DNA of 64,000 bases, taken from positions 5,241,987 to 5,305,986 of the forward strand of contig ML664159.1 in assembly GCA_007570785.1 (NCBI GenBank), given 5' to 3'. Below the pieces are notes generated by a model. It saw nothing but the letters and a program-made list of their open reading frames with translations. It was not told the DNA's origin and searched no databases. The DNA is from Antilocapra americana. Taxonomy: Eukaryota; Chordata; Mammalia; Artiodactyla; Antilocapridae. The position numbers were made by a program, and so were the translations under genes. Shown here one piece after another: positions 1 to 10,188 of this stretch (positions are counted from its first letter, which is position 1; each line of letters opens with the position of its first letter).

Positions 1-525
1 TGTCTTTCAATTTCATGGCTGCAGGCACCATCTGCAGTGATTCTTAGAGCTCCCCGAAATAAAGTCTTCCACTATTTCTGCTGTTTCCCCATCTATTTTT
101 CATGAAGTGATGGGACCAGATGCCATGATCTTAGTTTTCTGAATGTTGAGCTTTAAGCCAACTTTTTCACTCTAATCTTTCACTTTCATCAAGAGGCTCT
201 TTGGTTCCTCTTCACTTTCTGCCATAAGGGTAGTGTCATCTGCATATCTGAGGTTATTGATATTTCTCCTGGCAATCTTGATTCCAGCTTGTGTTCATCC
301 AGCCCAGCATTTCTCATGAGGTACTCTGTGTATAAGTTAAACAAGCAGGGTGACAATATACAGCGTTGATGTACTCCTTTTCCTATTTGGAACCAGTCTG
401 CTGTTCCGTGTCCAGTTCTAACTGTTGCTTCCTGACCTGCATACAGATTTCTCAAGAGGCAGGTCAGGTGGTCTGATATTCTCATCTCTTTCAGAATTTT
501 ACACAAATCCAAAGTTGCACAAGTA
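1..525 (-). mobile_element. BovB (RTE) LINE fragment, reverse transcriptase region
   Basis: Read on the minus strand this encodes part of the BovB reverse transcriptase. Segments such as HLTCLLRNLYAGQEA and CLFNLYTEY are visible between about 290 and 510. The codons of the catalytic YADD box are present near 236-250 but lie in another frame, so the coding region is frameshifted and dead. The 3' part of the element would lie left of the window. It covers the same BovB region as the copy at 1098-2265, so the two are separate insertions. Confidence 0.93.
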
Positions 526-559
526 TGTTTCTTTAACATCCATTTAAGCTATTGGATCA

Positions 560-770
560 GGGCTTCCCAGGAGGTGCAGTGGTAAAGACTCCACCCACCA
601 ATGCAGAAGATGCAGGTTTGATTCCTGGGTTGGGAAAATCCCCTGGAGGAGGAAATGGCAACCCACTCCAGCATTCTTGCCTGGAAAACCGCATGGACAG
701 AGGGGCCTGGTGGGCTACAGTCTATAGGCTTGCACAGAGCCGGATGCAATGAAGCACAGCACACAGCACA
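560..770 (+). mobile_element. Bov-tA SINE
   Basis: A tRNA-derived head starts GGGCTTCCCAGG and carries a box-B-like GGTTTGATTCCTGG near 616. The body follows (GGAAATGGCAACCCACTCCAG and later the CCTGGTGGGCTACAGTC motif). The 3' end grades into a CACAGCACA tail. It lies just beyond the broken 5' edge of the preceding BovB. No clear target duplication was found. Confidence 0.93.
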
Positions 771-1097
771 AGCTCTGGGTCAGTTGGATTCCTAATGTAA
801 AATGTGAGACTTGGAAATTTTAAGGATTCTTTGAGAATTTAGAATAAATGAGGAAATTAATGTAAAACAGTTAATATAGTACATGGAATATGGTAAACAA
901 TCAATTAATGCTTGCTCCAATTATCATTAATGTTACTATAGGAAGGACAATCACTGAATGAGATCTTATTTTGTGAGGCCAATGTTAAACACACACATAT
1001 ACACCATTGACTCTTCCTATGAGACTAAAGTTAGATTTATGATCTATGAAGCTCTCACAATTCCATCCTCAAAGAACACAGCAGACGCAAATGATTT
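771..1097. other. Non-repetitive AT-rich spacer
   Basis: No gene, RNA gene or known repeat recognised between the Bov-tA and the next BovB. Confidence 0.6.
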
Positions 1098-2265
1098 GTT
1101 GTTGTTGTTCAGTCACTAAGTCATGTCCAACTCTTTGCATCCTCATGAACTACAGCATGCCAGGCTCCTCTGTCCTCTAACATCTCCCAGAATTTGCTCA
1201 CATTCATGTCCATTGAGTCAGTGATGCTATCTAATCATCTCATCCTCTGCCACCTCATTCTTTTGCCTTCTGTCTTTCCCAGCATTGGGTCTTTTCCAGT
1301 GAGTGAGCTCTTCACATCAGATGGCCAAAGTATTGGAGCTTCAGCTTCAGCATCAGTTCTTCCAATGAATATTCAGGGTTGATTTCCTTTAGAAATGACT
1401 GGTTTGATCTCCTTGCAGTCCAAGGGACTTGCAAGAGTCTTCTCTAGCACCACAGTTTGAAAGCATCTGTTCTTCAGTGCTTAGCCTTCTTTATGATCCA
1501 ACTCTCAAATCTATACATGACCACTGGAAATACCATAGCTTTGACTATATGGGCCTTAATTGGTAAAGTGATGTCTCTGCTTTTAAATACACTGTCTAGG
1601 TTTGTCAAAACTTTCCTTCCAAGGATGAAGTATCTTTTAATTTTGTGACTGTGGTCACCATCTGCAGTGACTTTGGAGCCCAAGAAAAGAAAACCTGTTA
1701 CTGCTTCCACTTTTTCCCCTTGTATTTGCCATGAAGATGGGACTGGATTCCATGATCCTAGTTTTTTTTATGTTGAGTTTCAAGCCAGCTGTTTCACTCT
1801 TTTCTTTCACTCTCATCAAGAGACTCTTTAGTTCCTCTTCGTCTTATGCTATTAGCGGTATCATCTGCGTATCAGAGATTGTTGATATTTCTCCCAGCAA
1901 TCTTGATTCCAGCTTGTGATTCATACAGCCCATCATTTCACATGATGTATTCTGCATAGAATTTAAATAAACAGGGTGACAATACATACCCTTGTTATAC
2001 TTCTTTCCCAATTTTGAACCAGTCAGTTGTTCTGTCGGGTTCTAACTGTTGCTTCTTGACCCACATAAAAGTTTTCAGAAGACAGGTAAGGTGGTCTAGT
2101 ATTCCCATCTCTTTAAGAATTTTCCACAGTGTTGTGATCCACAGAGTTAAAGGCTTTAGCATAGTCAATGAAGCATAAGTAGATGTTTTTCTGGAACTCT
2201 TTTGATTTGTCCATAATCCAGCAAACATTGGCAATTTGATCTCTGGTTTTTCTCTCTCTTTGAAA
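1098..2265 (-). mobile_element. BovB (RTE) LINE, 5'-truncated, 3' end present
   Basis: The left edge is the BovB 3' end in antisense: GTTGTTGTTGTTCAGTCACTAAGTC, the Bov-A-like tail it shares with ruminant SINEs. Moving right, antisense of the C-terminal and RT coding region follows. The minus-strand reading at 1474-1710 has FLGSKVTADGD and MVFPVVMY, and 1995-2234 has the TLWKILKEMGILDHLTCLL block. Stops and frameshifts occur throughout. It is truncated where an older L1 begins. Confidence 0.93.
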
Positions 2266-2860
2266 CCCTCATCTTACTTCTTTTTACTTTCCCACAACTC
2301 CTAACCTGAGTTAACCACAAATCTGTTCTCCATTCCTATGTTTTATCTGAAATGCCATATACATGGTATTATTCAATATGTGATTTTTTGAAACTGGCTT
2401 TTTTTTTTACTTGGTATAATGGTTTTGAAAGTCATTCATATTATATATCAATGGTTTGTTCCCTTATATTGCTGAATAGTATTCCATTATGTGGCTGTAC
2501 CTTCACTTGTTTATCCATTCTCCCACTGAAAACTGTTTTGCTTGTTTCCAGTTTTTCACTATTGTGCATAATGCTGCTTATAAACATTCGTGTATGGGCG
2601 TTTTTGTTGTTAATGTATTTCTTTTCCATTATGCTTGGGTGAATAACTAAGGGTGGGATTACTGAGCCAAATGATATATGCTCAAGTTTATAAGAATCTG
2701 CCTAGGTTTATGAGACTCTGCCTAAGTATTTTCCGGAGTGGCTATACCATTTTGCATTCTACCAGCACTGTGTGAGAAATCCATCTCCTTCACATCCTTA
2801 TGAGCACTTGGTGTGATCAGTCTTTTTTTGTTTGTTTGTTTTAGCCATTCTAATAGCCTC
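2266..2860 (-). mobile_element. Old L1 LINE, 3' UTR region
   Basis: Antisense L1 3' UTR language is recognisable: the block around 2460-2510 (TGCTGAATAGTATTCCATTATG) and the 'CTATTGTGCATAATGCTGCTTATAAACAT' stretch near 2560-2590. It is diverged from the young ruminant L1_BT copies in this window. Subfamily not assigned. Confidence 0.75.
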
Positions 2861-3199
2861 TTTGTCTTATAATTGTTAGGATTCTATTCTTCATATCTTC
2901 AGGGACCCTCTGGTACCACATATTGTTCTGTCAAGAAATCTTGGGACACATTCTCTAATTTAATATAGTGGCTTCATTTCAATCCTGAAATGGATCATGG
3001 CATGAGATACTTCTGAATATTGTCAAGCCTTATGAAGTCATTATCATCTCCGTCCTCTGCCAACTAGAATACTTTCTCATTATCAGTAATTAAACATATA
3101 TTGCAATTATGTAAATGAGCACTCATTTTTGCTTACATTGGGCCTGGCTTAGGTATTTAAATTGACAAATGTCAAGGAACACTTAACAAAATTTTGCAT
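2861..3199. other. Spacer without recognised features
   Basis: AT-rich, with no gene or repeat recognised. Confidence 0.55.
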
Positions 3200-3846
3200 A
3201 TCCTTTGCTTTTTTTTTTTTGTCCTTCATCCGTTTTATTTTTTTTTCCTCCCTTTTATTGTTTTTGTCATACAATGCCATGATATCACCATGGGTTTACA
3301 TATGCTCCCCCTCCAGAAACCCCTCCCTCCCCCCTCCCTCCTCCCTCCCCCCCGGGAAATCTCGATGCACCAGCCCTGAGAATCAATCCTGGGCTGGCGA
3401 TTGATTAGACATATGATAATTAACATGTTTCAATGCCATTTTCCCATATCATCCCACCCTTTCCCTCATTCACAGAGTCCACGAGTCTATTCTATACATC
3501 TGCGTTCCTTTTGCTGTCTCGCATGCTGGGTTCTCGTTACTGTCTTTCTAAATTCCATATATATGTGTTAATATACTGTATTGTTGTTTTTGCTTCTGGC
3601 TTACTTCACTCTGGATAATGGGCTCCAGTTCGGTCCATCTGAATAGAATTGATTCAAATGAATTTTTTTTAATGCTGAGTAATATTCCATTGTGTATATG
3701 TACCACTGCTGGGCATATACACCAAGGAAACCAAAATTGAAAGAGCCACCTGTACCCCAATGTTCATCGCTGCATTGTTTACAATAGCCAGGACATGGAA
3801 GCAACCTAGATGCCCATCAACTGATGAATGGTCATCCTTTGCTTTT
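3200..3846 (-). mobile_element. Young L1_BT with 5' inversion, flanked by 13-bp TSD
   Basis: The TSD ATCCTTTGCTTTT occurs at 3200-3212 and 3834-3846. Between the copies, 3213 to about 3704 is the L1_BT 3' UTR in antisense: poly-T, then the T/C-rich 'CCTCCCTCCCCC' tract, then the TAATATTCCATTGTGTATATG block. From about 3705 to 3833 the next upstream piece of the same L1 is in sense orientation (CTGCTGGGCATATACACC through GCCCATCAACTGATGAATGG). The minus segment resumes only some 15-20 L1 bases further on. This is the classic outcome of twin priming. The sequence is close to the other L1_BT copies, so it is young. Confidence 0.92.
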
Positions 3847-3894
3847 GACTTCATTAACATTTTCAGTGAAGCAGAAGCCTCCTTTCTTCATCTT

Positions 3895-4075
3895 TAGAAA
3901 CTTGCTTTCCACAAACATCTGTTGAGTTCCCTCTTTGTGCTAGGAAGTTTTCCAGATGCTTAGGGTACAGCAGTGAATAAAACTTGCCCTAACAATGCTA
4001 ACATTTTTACAGCAGATCAGACAATAGAAAATAAATAGTTGAGTTAGGTAATGTTTTAAATGAAAAGTGTTCCAA
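3895..4075 (-). mobile_element. L2-like LINE, left part (antisense)
   Basis: This reads like an antisense L2 3' end: 'ACATCTGTTGAGTTCCCTC..GTGCTAGGAAG', then GGTACAGCAGTGAATAAAAC and an AATAAATAG run. The same element appears to resume at 5580 after an inserted L1 block. The L2 label comes from pattern memory. Confidence 0.62.
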
Positions 4076-4858
4076 TCCAAGAACATGGTATATCTCTGTA
4101 TCAGTTTGTGTCATTTTTGATTTCTTTCATCAGTATCTTATAGTTTTCTGAATACAGTTCTTTTGCCTCCTTTGGAAGGTTTATTCCTAGGTATTCTTTC
4201 TGTTGCAATGATAAATGGCCTTGTTTCCTTAATTTCTCTTTCTGATCTTTTGTTGTTAGTGTATAGGGGTGCAAGAGAATTCTGTATATTTATTTCATAG
4301 TCTGCTACATTGTCAAATTAATTCATGAGCTCTAGTAGTTTCTGGTAGCATCTTTAGGGTTTTTTGTAGTTTCATGTCATCTGCAAACAGTGACAGTTTA
4401 TTGCTTATTTTCCAGTTTGGGTTTCTTTCATTTCTTTTTCTTCTCTGATTGCCATAGCTAGGACTTCCAAAATCATGTTGAATAAAGGTGGTTAGAGTAG
4501 ACATCCTTGTCTTGACCCTGAACTTAGAGGAAATGCTTTCAGTTTTTCAACATTGAGAATGTTTCCTGTGGATTTGCTGTATATGGCCTTTAATTATTTT
4601 GAGGTAGGTTCCCTCTTTGCCCACTTTCTGGGAGAGTTTTTACCATAAATGAGTGTTGAATTTTGTCAGAATCATTTTCTGTCCTTGAGAATGTTCCACA
4701 TGAATTTGAGAAGAATTTTTTTCTGCTGCTTTTTAATGGAATGTCTTAAAAATATCAGTTAAATCTATCAGGTCTAATATGTCATTTAAGGCTTGTGTTT
4801 CCTTATTGATGATCTATCCATTGGTGTAAGTGAGGGTATAAAGTCCTTCACTGTTGGA
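4076..4858 (-). mobile_element. Old L1 ORF2 fragments, antisense, internally deleted
   Basis: Bases 4085-4668 are antisense ORF2 around the reverse transcriptase. The minus-strand reading contains LFADDM, the catalytic FADD box, at 4373-4390. Around 4669 the sequence jumps to antisense of the ORF2 endonuclease region (CTTGAGAATGTTCCACATGAA, then GGTCTAATATGTCATTTAA, to about 4855). The intervening L1 sequence of roughly 1-2 kb is missing. It is not functional. Confidence 0.85.
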
Positions 4859-5575
4859 AAGAAATCATAAAGATTGGTTCAAAAATAAATGAAATAAAGG
4901 CAAAGAAAACAATAGTAAAGATCAATGAAACTAAAATCTGGTTCTTTGAGAAGATAAATAAAATTGATAAACATCTAGCCAGACTCATCAAGGAAAAAAG
5001 AGAGAAAATTCAAATCAATAAAATTAGAAGTGAAAAAGGAGAAATTACAACCGACACCACAGAAATACAGAAGATCATAAGAGTCTACCACAAGCAACTA
5101 TACACAGATCACATCTTGGGTCAAAAATCAAGTCTTGGTAAATTTAAGAAAATTTAGTTCATATCTAGCATCTTTTCTGACCACAACATTATGATATTAG
5201 AAATCAATTACAGGAAAAACTATGAAAAACACAAACACGTGGAGGCTAAACAATATGCTGCTAGAAGCCAGTGGATTTACTGAAGAAACCAAAGAGGAAA
5301 ATACCTAGAGGCAAATGAAAATGAAAGCACAATGATCTAAAACCTATGGGATGCAGCAGAAGTAGTTCTAAGAGGGAACGTTATAGCAATACAGTCTTAC
5401 CTAAGGAAACAAGAAAAATCTCAAATAAACAACCTAACCTGACACCTAAAGCAACTGGAGAAAGAACAAGTAAAAAAGAATGGATGTATGTATATTTGTA
5501 TAACTGATTGACTTTGCTGTATAGCAGAAACTAACACAAGACTGTGAATCAACTAAACTTTGATAAAAATTTAAA
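4859..5575 (+). mobile_element. Old L1 fragments in sense, in permuted order
   Basis: Bases 4860-5105 translate in pieces as the ORF2 linker just before the RT (INETKIWFFEKINKIDK, then DTTEIQKIIR and HKQLYT). From about 5106 the sequence steps back upstream in ORF2 (DHILGQKSSL, then NTNTWRLNNMLL, then the VLRGN and SYLRKQEKSQINN block). From about 5490 it is an artiodactyl L1 3' end (TATAACTGATTGACTTTGCTG, ending in an A-rich tail at 5575). The order differs from an intact L1. Confidence 0.82.
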
Positions 5576-5579
5576 AAAG

Positions 5580-6065
5580 AAAGCAAGGAAGGAGTTTGCA
5601 ATCTTAAGTAGAGAAGATATGGAGAACTTCAGTGAGAAGGTGATGTTTCAGTAAAAACTTGAGTGAGGAGAGAGAAAACCCTGTAGTTATCTCTGAAACC
5701 ATGTCACAGGCAGAGGAAGCAAAGGCATGGGCTTCAAGCCATGATCAAAGAGCAGCAAAGAGCCTACGTGGCTGGTTGAGAAAATGAGCAAGAAGATGGT
5801 ACAAGATGAGGTCAGAGAGGTAACGGTGGACCATACTAATGTAGGGCCTTGTAAACCACTAAAATGATTTTTGCTTTTACTCAAGATGGGAAACCACTGG
5901 AAGATTTTTAGCAGAGAAATGATGTGATGGGATTTTAACTTCTATGTAGGATATAGATCTGGGGCCAAGGGTGGAAGCAGGAAGACCAGCTTAGAGATTA
6001 ATCCAGGCTAGATACAATGGTGGCTGGGACCAGGGTGACACCCAATGGCACCATGAAGCCAACCA
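5580..6065 (-). mobile_element. L2-like LINE, right part (antisense)
   Basis: Typical antisense body: GAGAAGGTGATGTTTCAG, GATGAGGTCAGAGAGGTAAC, TAGGGCCTTGTAAACCAC, GGGAAACCACTGGAAGATTTT, and GGTGGAAGCAGGAAGACCAG. It continues in register with the fragment at 3895-4075, so the L1 block between them was inserted later. Similar text occurs at 29.5-30.2, 33.0-34.3 and 48.7-49.6 kb. Confidence 0.65.
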
Positions 6066-6960
6066 GGCTGAAGGAATAACTTTTATCTGAGCATTCTAAT
6101 AATATATTTTATGCTATTCCTATTTTTATGATAAAGAAAAATTATTTTTAATATGCTGGCATATTACCAGTGTTTGGATTTCATCAAATACATAGGGGTA
6201 TGCTTGAAGAATTAATATAATGCATATTGCAATTCCAAGCAGAAGAAGCTGCGGTTATACCAATCATAGAACTTTGAATCCATGTACTCAAGAGAATGCT
6301 GCATTTACAGCTTACAGATGAAAGGTAGTGCCTCAGTCACATAATACAATCCATCCCCAGTATTGAGGACATTTCTCTTACATTTTGTAGCTAATTATGG
6401 AGATACTGGCAGATTCCATGGCTGCTCAGAGGCAGCCAGCTGAAACAATCCAGTGAAGCTCCCTCAAGGATTTCATCTCTTCTGTGCATGCTTATTACAT
6501 CAAAGAGTTACTATATTGTGAGATCCTTTCAAAAACTACAAATGCCTCTGACATATTCAAAATGATGAAAATTGTCTTTGCCAAATAAAATGAGATTAGA
6601 AGACAACTCTTGGTATTTTTTACTCAGAAAGCAGCACTATGATGTTAGATCACACATCTTTTTTGGATATTTTGGTGAGGGGGAAAAAAAATTCTTGCTT
6701 CCACAGCAGCAAGTACCGGTGTTAATCTTTGCCAACAGATTTGAAAGAAATCTGTCCAAGGTCACAAGCATCATCTCCCTCTTCAGAGCGACTTTTCCAA
6801 GAAATTTCATTTATGAAGTAGGAAGAGAATGTGAAGTTGTTCTACATACATAGATGTTTTCTGGTCTTCTGATAAACATCTTGAAACATGAAATTGCATT
6901 TCAGGTAGCAGTTTCACTTTTCTTTGAAAAGAACAAAGTCCCCGTTGCCTCCGACTTGCT
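6066..6960. other. Non-repetitive region
   Basis: No gene or known repeat recognised. An open stretch of 93 codons at 6572-6853 has no recognisable domain and lacks the features of a coding exon. Confidence 0.55.
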
Positions 6961-7358
6961 AAAGAAGTATGCATTCCCCATTATCCAAAGTGAAGTAAGC
7001 CAGAAGCAAAAACAACAATACAGTATATTAACGCATATATATGGAATTTAGAAAGACGGTAACGAGAACCCAACATGCGAGACAGCAAAAGGAACGCAGA
7101 TGTATAGAATTGACTCGTGGACTTTGTGGATGAGGGTAAGGGTGGGATGATATGGGAGAAGGGCATTGAAGCATGTTAATTGTCATGTGTCTAATCAATC
7201 GCCAGCCCAGGATTGATGCTCGGGACTGGTGCAGCGAGATTTCCCAGGGGGGAGGGAGGAGGGAGGGGGGTTCCGGAGGGGAAGCATATGTAAACCCATG
7301 GTGATATCATGACAATGTATGGCAAAAACAATAAAAAAAAAAAAAGAAGTATGCATTC
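6961..7358 (+). mobile_element. Young 5'-truncated L1_BT with 16-bp TSD
   Basis: A perfect 16-bp TSD, AAAGAAGTATGCATTC, lies at 6961-6976 and 7343-7358. The insert is about 366 bp of L1_BT 3' UTR in sense: CCATTATCCAAAGTGAAGTAAGCC, a G-rich tract with GGAGGGAGG near 7250-7272, GTAAACCCATGGTGATATC, and the AATAAA plus poly-A tail at 7330-7342. It is very similar to the copy at 31.4-31.9 kb, so it is recent and may be polymorphic. Confidence 0.96.
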
Positions 7359-8260
7359 ATGTATTGATTTACTTAATGGATGTGTTAAGCCCATAGTATT
7401 CAACTTAGGGATCTACATAGATTTTCCAAGGAGTATGAGGGCATGAATGGATTTTAATGGACAAAAGTTTCCATAATTTCAATTTTCTATTAAAATTTCT
7501 CTAGACCTGAGCTACATGAGAGCATACTTCAGGTTATTTTTTTCTTTCCTTCTTTCTATTTTATAACTCTCTTTATAAGCACTTCTTCCACATAAAAAAG
7601 AGAAAATATATCTCATCCACCAAAAATTTAAAATGCAACATTGCCCAAGGTGTTACAACGTCAAAGACATAAAATACTAACCCTGATTTTCAGAAAGGGA
7701 TTGATTCCAGTGACTAGGTAGTAAATTATTTTTCAAGTCAGATGTTTTGCAAGTCAGATAGTTTTTAATGAAGTTGAAGGAGGATCTAATTCAGTTTTCA
7801 GCTGGTAGATCATTAAATACAATGTTTGATGAAAGGCACTGCTATTTTAAGAATATGACTTAGGAAGAGTTTAGAGACTTAAGCAACATTTATGGAACTG
7901 AAACTTTTATTCTTGTTTATCTATTAATATAAATAAGCCTTCTCAGGCTTACATCACTAAAGATGATAAATAGAAATGATGCAAAACCCTCTCTCATTCT
8001 TCCAGAAAGGAATACTTATTCAAAGATAGATGAACCAATAGAAAAATGGCTTGATTCATCTCATTAAATGATGCAATCCCAATAAAAATAATTTTTCCAT
8101 TGTTAATTATCTATCAAAATTTGTAATATATTTATGTTGTACTACTAATAATTATAATTAAAACTAGAATAAATTTTAAATGCTTAAAGCCTTACAGCCA
8201 TAGGAAATAAATTCTAACAATGCATTCACATTTTATGAAGAGAAATAAGATTGAGTAATC
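7359..8260. other. Non-repetitive AT-rich region
   Basis: No gene, RNA or known repeat recognised. Confidence 0.55.
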
Positions 8261-8544
8261 AATCAAAAGACTTTTAAGCATATAATTTATATTAAATTTA
8301 GAGAAAGTCCTAAATTTAGCCATTAAGTCATGTCTAACTCTTGTGACCCCATGGACTCTGGCCTGTCAGGTTTCTCTGTCCTTGGGATTCTCCAGGCATG
8401 AATACTAGAGTGGCTTGTCATTTCCTTCTCAGGGGATCTTCCTGACCCAGGGATTGAACCCGGGTCTCCTGCATTTCAGGCAGATTCTTTTCCAACTGAG
8501 CTATGAGGGAAAATCAAAAGACTTTTAAGCATATAATTTATATT
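8261..8544. repeat. 33-bp direct repeat flanking a Bov-tA
   Basis: The 33 bases starting AATCAAAAGACTTTTAAGCA at 8261-8293 recur exactly at 8512-8544. Homology appears to extend weakly beyond (TTTAGAGAAAGTCCTA against TTTAGATAAAGTTCTA). This is two to three times longer than a usual LINE-mediated target duplication. Confidence 0.9.
8316..8511 (-). mobile_element. Bov-tA SINE
   Basis: Antisense Bov-tA: AAGTCATGTCTAACTCTTGTGACCCCATGG at the left, a box-B-like GGGATTGAACCCGGG near 8451, and CTGAGCTATGAGGGAAA as the tRNA-derived start on the right. It lies between the two long direct repeats, with an extra 22 or so bases on the left only. Confidence 0.9.
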
Positions 8545-9958
8545 TAGATAAAGTTCTATAGGTGAAATAAAATGTCAAATTCCTCATCTGCTCATTCTTA
8601 TGGCCACCTTTTCCTGTAGATCTTTTAGCATTTTTTCATAATTGTTTTCACCTCTGACCCTAAAATTTCTAACTTCTGAGCCACCTCTCAATCTGTTCCT
8701 GTTGATTGTTTCTCCTTTTGACCGTGAGTCCTATTTCTTGCATTTTTTGCACATTATAATTTTTTTAGGAAGAACAACTTGTATAAGGGTTAACTATAGA
8801 CTGAAAAAAATAACACCTTCATAAAGGGGAACATCTGTTTCCTTTCAGGTCACTAGAGTGGAAACTTAGTCAATATGAACTGTTTTTAAACAGACTTGAA
8901 GCTTTTTGCAACAGTAGTCTGATTTGGCTCACCACCATTGTTTTCAGATATTTTGAGGGCATGATCCAGACTTTGTCTCCAACAAGATAGCATTGGAAAG
9001 ATTCCAGAACCCTGCCTGTGCTTTGGAGTTCAAAACTATGGGTGATATTTCCTTGCTTATAGGCCAGTTGATATGCTTTTGAGTTACTGGATAGTTTTCT
9101 CCACTAACTAGTTCTGCCCCTGTTTTCTGCACCTATGGAAACTGAACCTTCAGTCTGATTGAAACTTCCTTCACTTTTGGAATGCTACCACCCTGCCCTA
9201 TGAAGACCAGGAATGTCCTGGAAAAGCTTCTCTTACCAGCTTTTAATCTTTGGTAGCTGAAAGTTTGGAGTGCTTTGATGCACTCAGCTCTCTTCCCATG
9301 TCCCCCATCACTCTCCACCTTTTGTGGGGAGGGAGGTTTGCATTGGAGAGAGTCTTTGTGAACCTCAAAGAGAAATGTTTCTCAGCTTTCCTGCCCTCAG
9401 CCTCTTGCTTTGGGCATATCACCTTCTATACCCATTAAAGATCTGTGAGTAAAAGTTGGTAAGTAAGTGCATATTCACAGAATTGACTGGAGTTCCTAGG
9501 CATGTCCTCCATCATGTCATCACAATATGGCTATTAAATATTAGTTTAATGTTTGACTGGCTTCAGTTCTCATACCTACCTATCTATGGGGGCAACCATA
9601 GATTTCTTCTCTCCTAGGAAAGGCTTATCATTTTCTGAAATTTCCCTTATTTATATATCTTTATAGCTTAACTGGTTTTTTTTTCTGCAGCTTATTTTAT
9701 TATTTTTTGTTAATTTAAGATTTTTATTTGTGAAGTTGGGATCAATGATCTATTGTGACTTTCTATATACATACCAGAAGTCCTATTCAAATATATATTA
9801 AACCTGAGAATGGTGGATATTATTCAGTATTTAGATCCCATTAGTTTTATTCTAAGTGATGTTTCAACTTAATTTGAAAAGATTAAATTTATACAGTATT
9901 CCAAGAATCAAATCCTTCAGAACCATTTAAACTTATAATGAAAAGTTTTAGATGTCAA
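8545..9958. other. Non-repetitive region
   Basis: No gene or confident repeat. The portion 8880-9440 is less AT-rich and open in short stretches on both strands, but I recognise no family. It could be an old LTR or unique sequence. Confidence 0.5.
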
Positions 9959-10188
9959 CTTTAAAATTGTAAAGTGAAGTCGTTCAGTCGTGTCTGACTC
10001 TTTGCAACCCCCTGGACTGTAGCCTACCAGCTTCCTCTGTCCATGGGATTTTCCAGGCAAAAATACTGGAGTGGGTTGCCATTTCCTTCTCCAGGAGATC
10101 TTCCTGACCCAGGGATTGAAGCCGGGTCTCCTGCATTGTAGGCAGATGCTTGACCATCTGAGCCACCAGGAAAGCTTTAAAATTGTAA
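9959..10188 (-). mobile_element. Bov-tA SINE with 14-bp TSD
   Basis: The TSD CTTTAAAATTGTAA lies at 9959-9972 and 10175-10188. Between them is an antisense Bov-tA: AGTCGTTCAGTCGTGTCTGAC, a box-B-like GGGATTGAAGCCGGG, and GAGCCACCAGGAAAG at the head. Confidence 0.96.

Noticed and set aside
552..752. tRNA gene within Bov-tA heads (here and in other copies)
   Set aside because: These heads are SINE-derived, have a box-B-like motif but no proper cloverleaf or discriminator end, and are repeated many times.
3300..3358. C-rich/G-rich tract as a regulatory G-quadruplex or CpG island (also near 7245, 31755, 38935)
   Set aside because: It is part of the L1_BT 3' UTR and recurs in every copy. It may form a quadruplex in the L1 but is not a host regulatory site by itself.
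8880..9440. Possible LTR or conserved exon
   Set aside because: Less AT-rich with several short open frames, but no recognisable motif, and the frames overlap on both strands without a preferred one.
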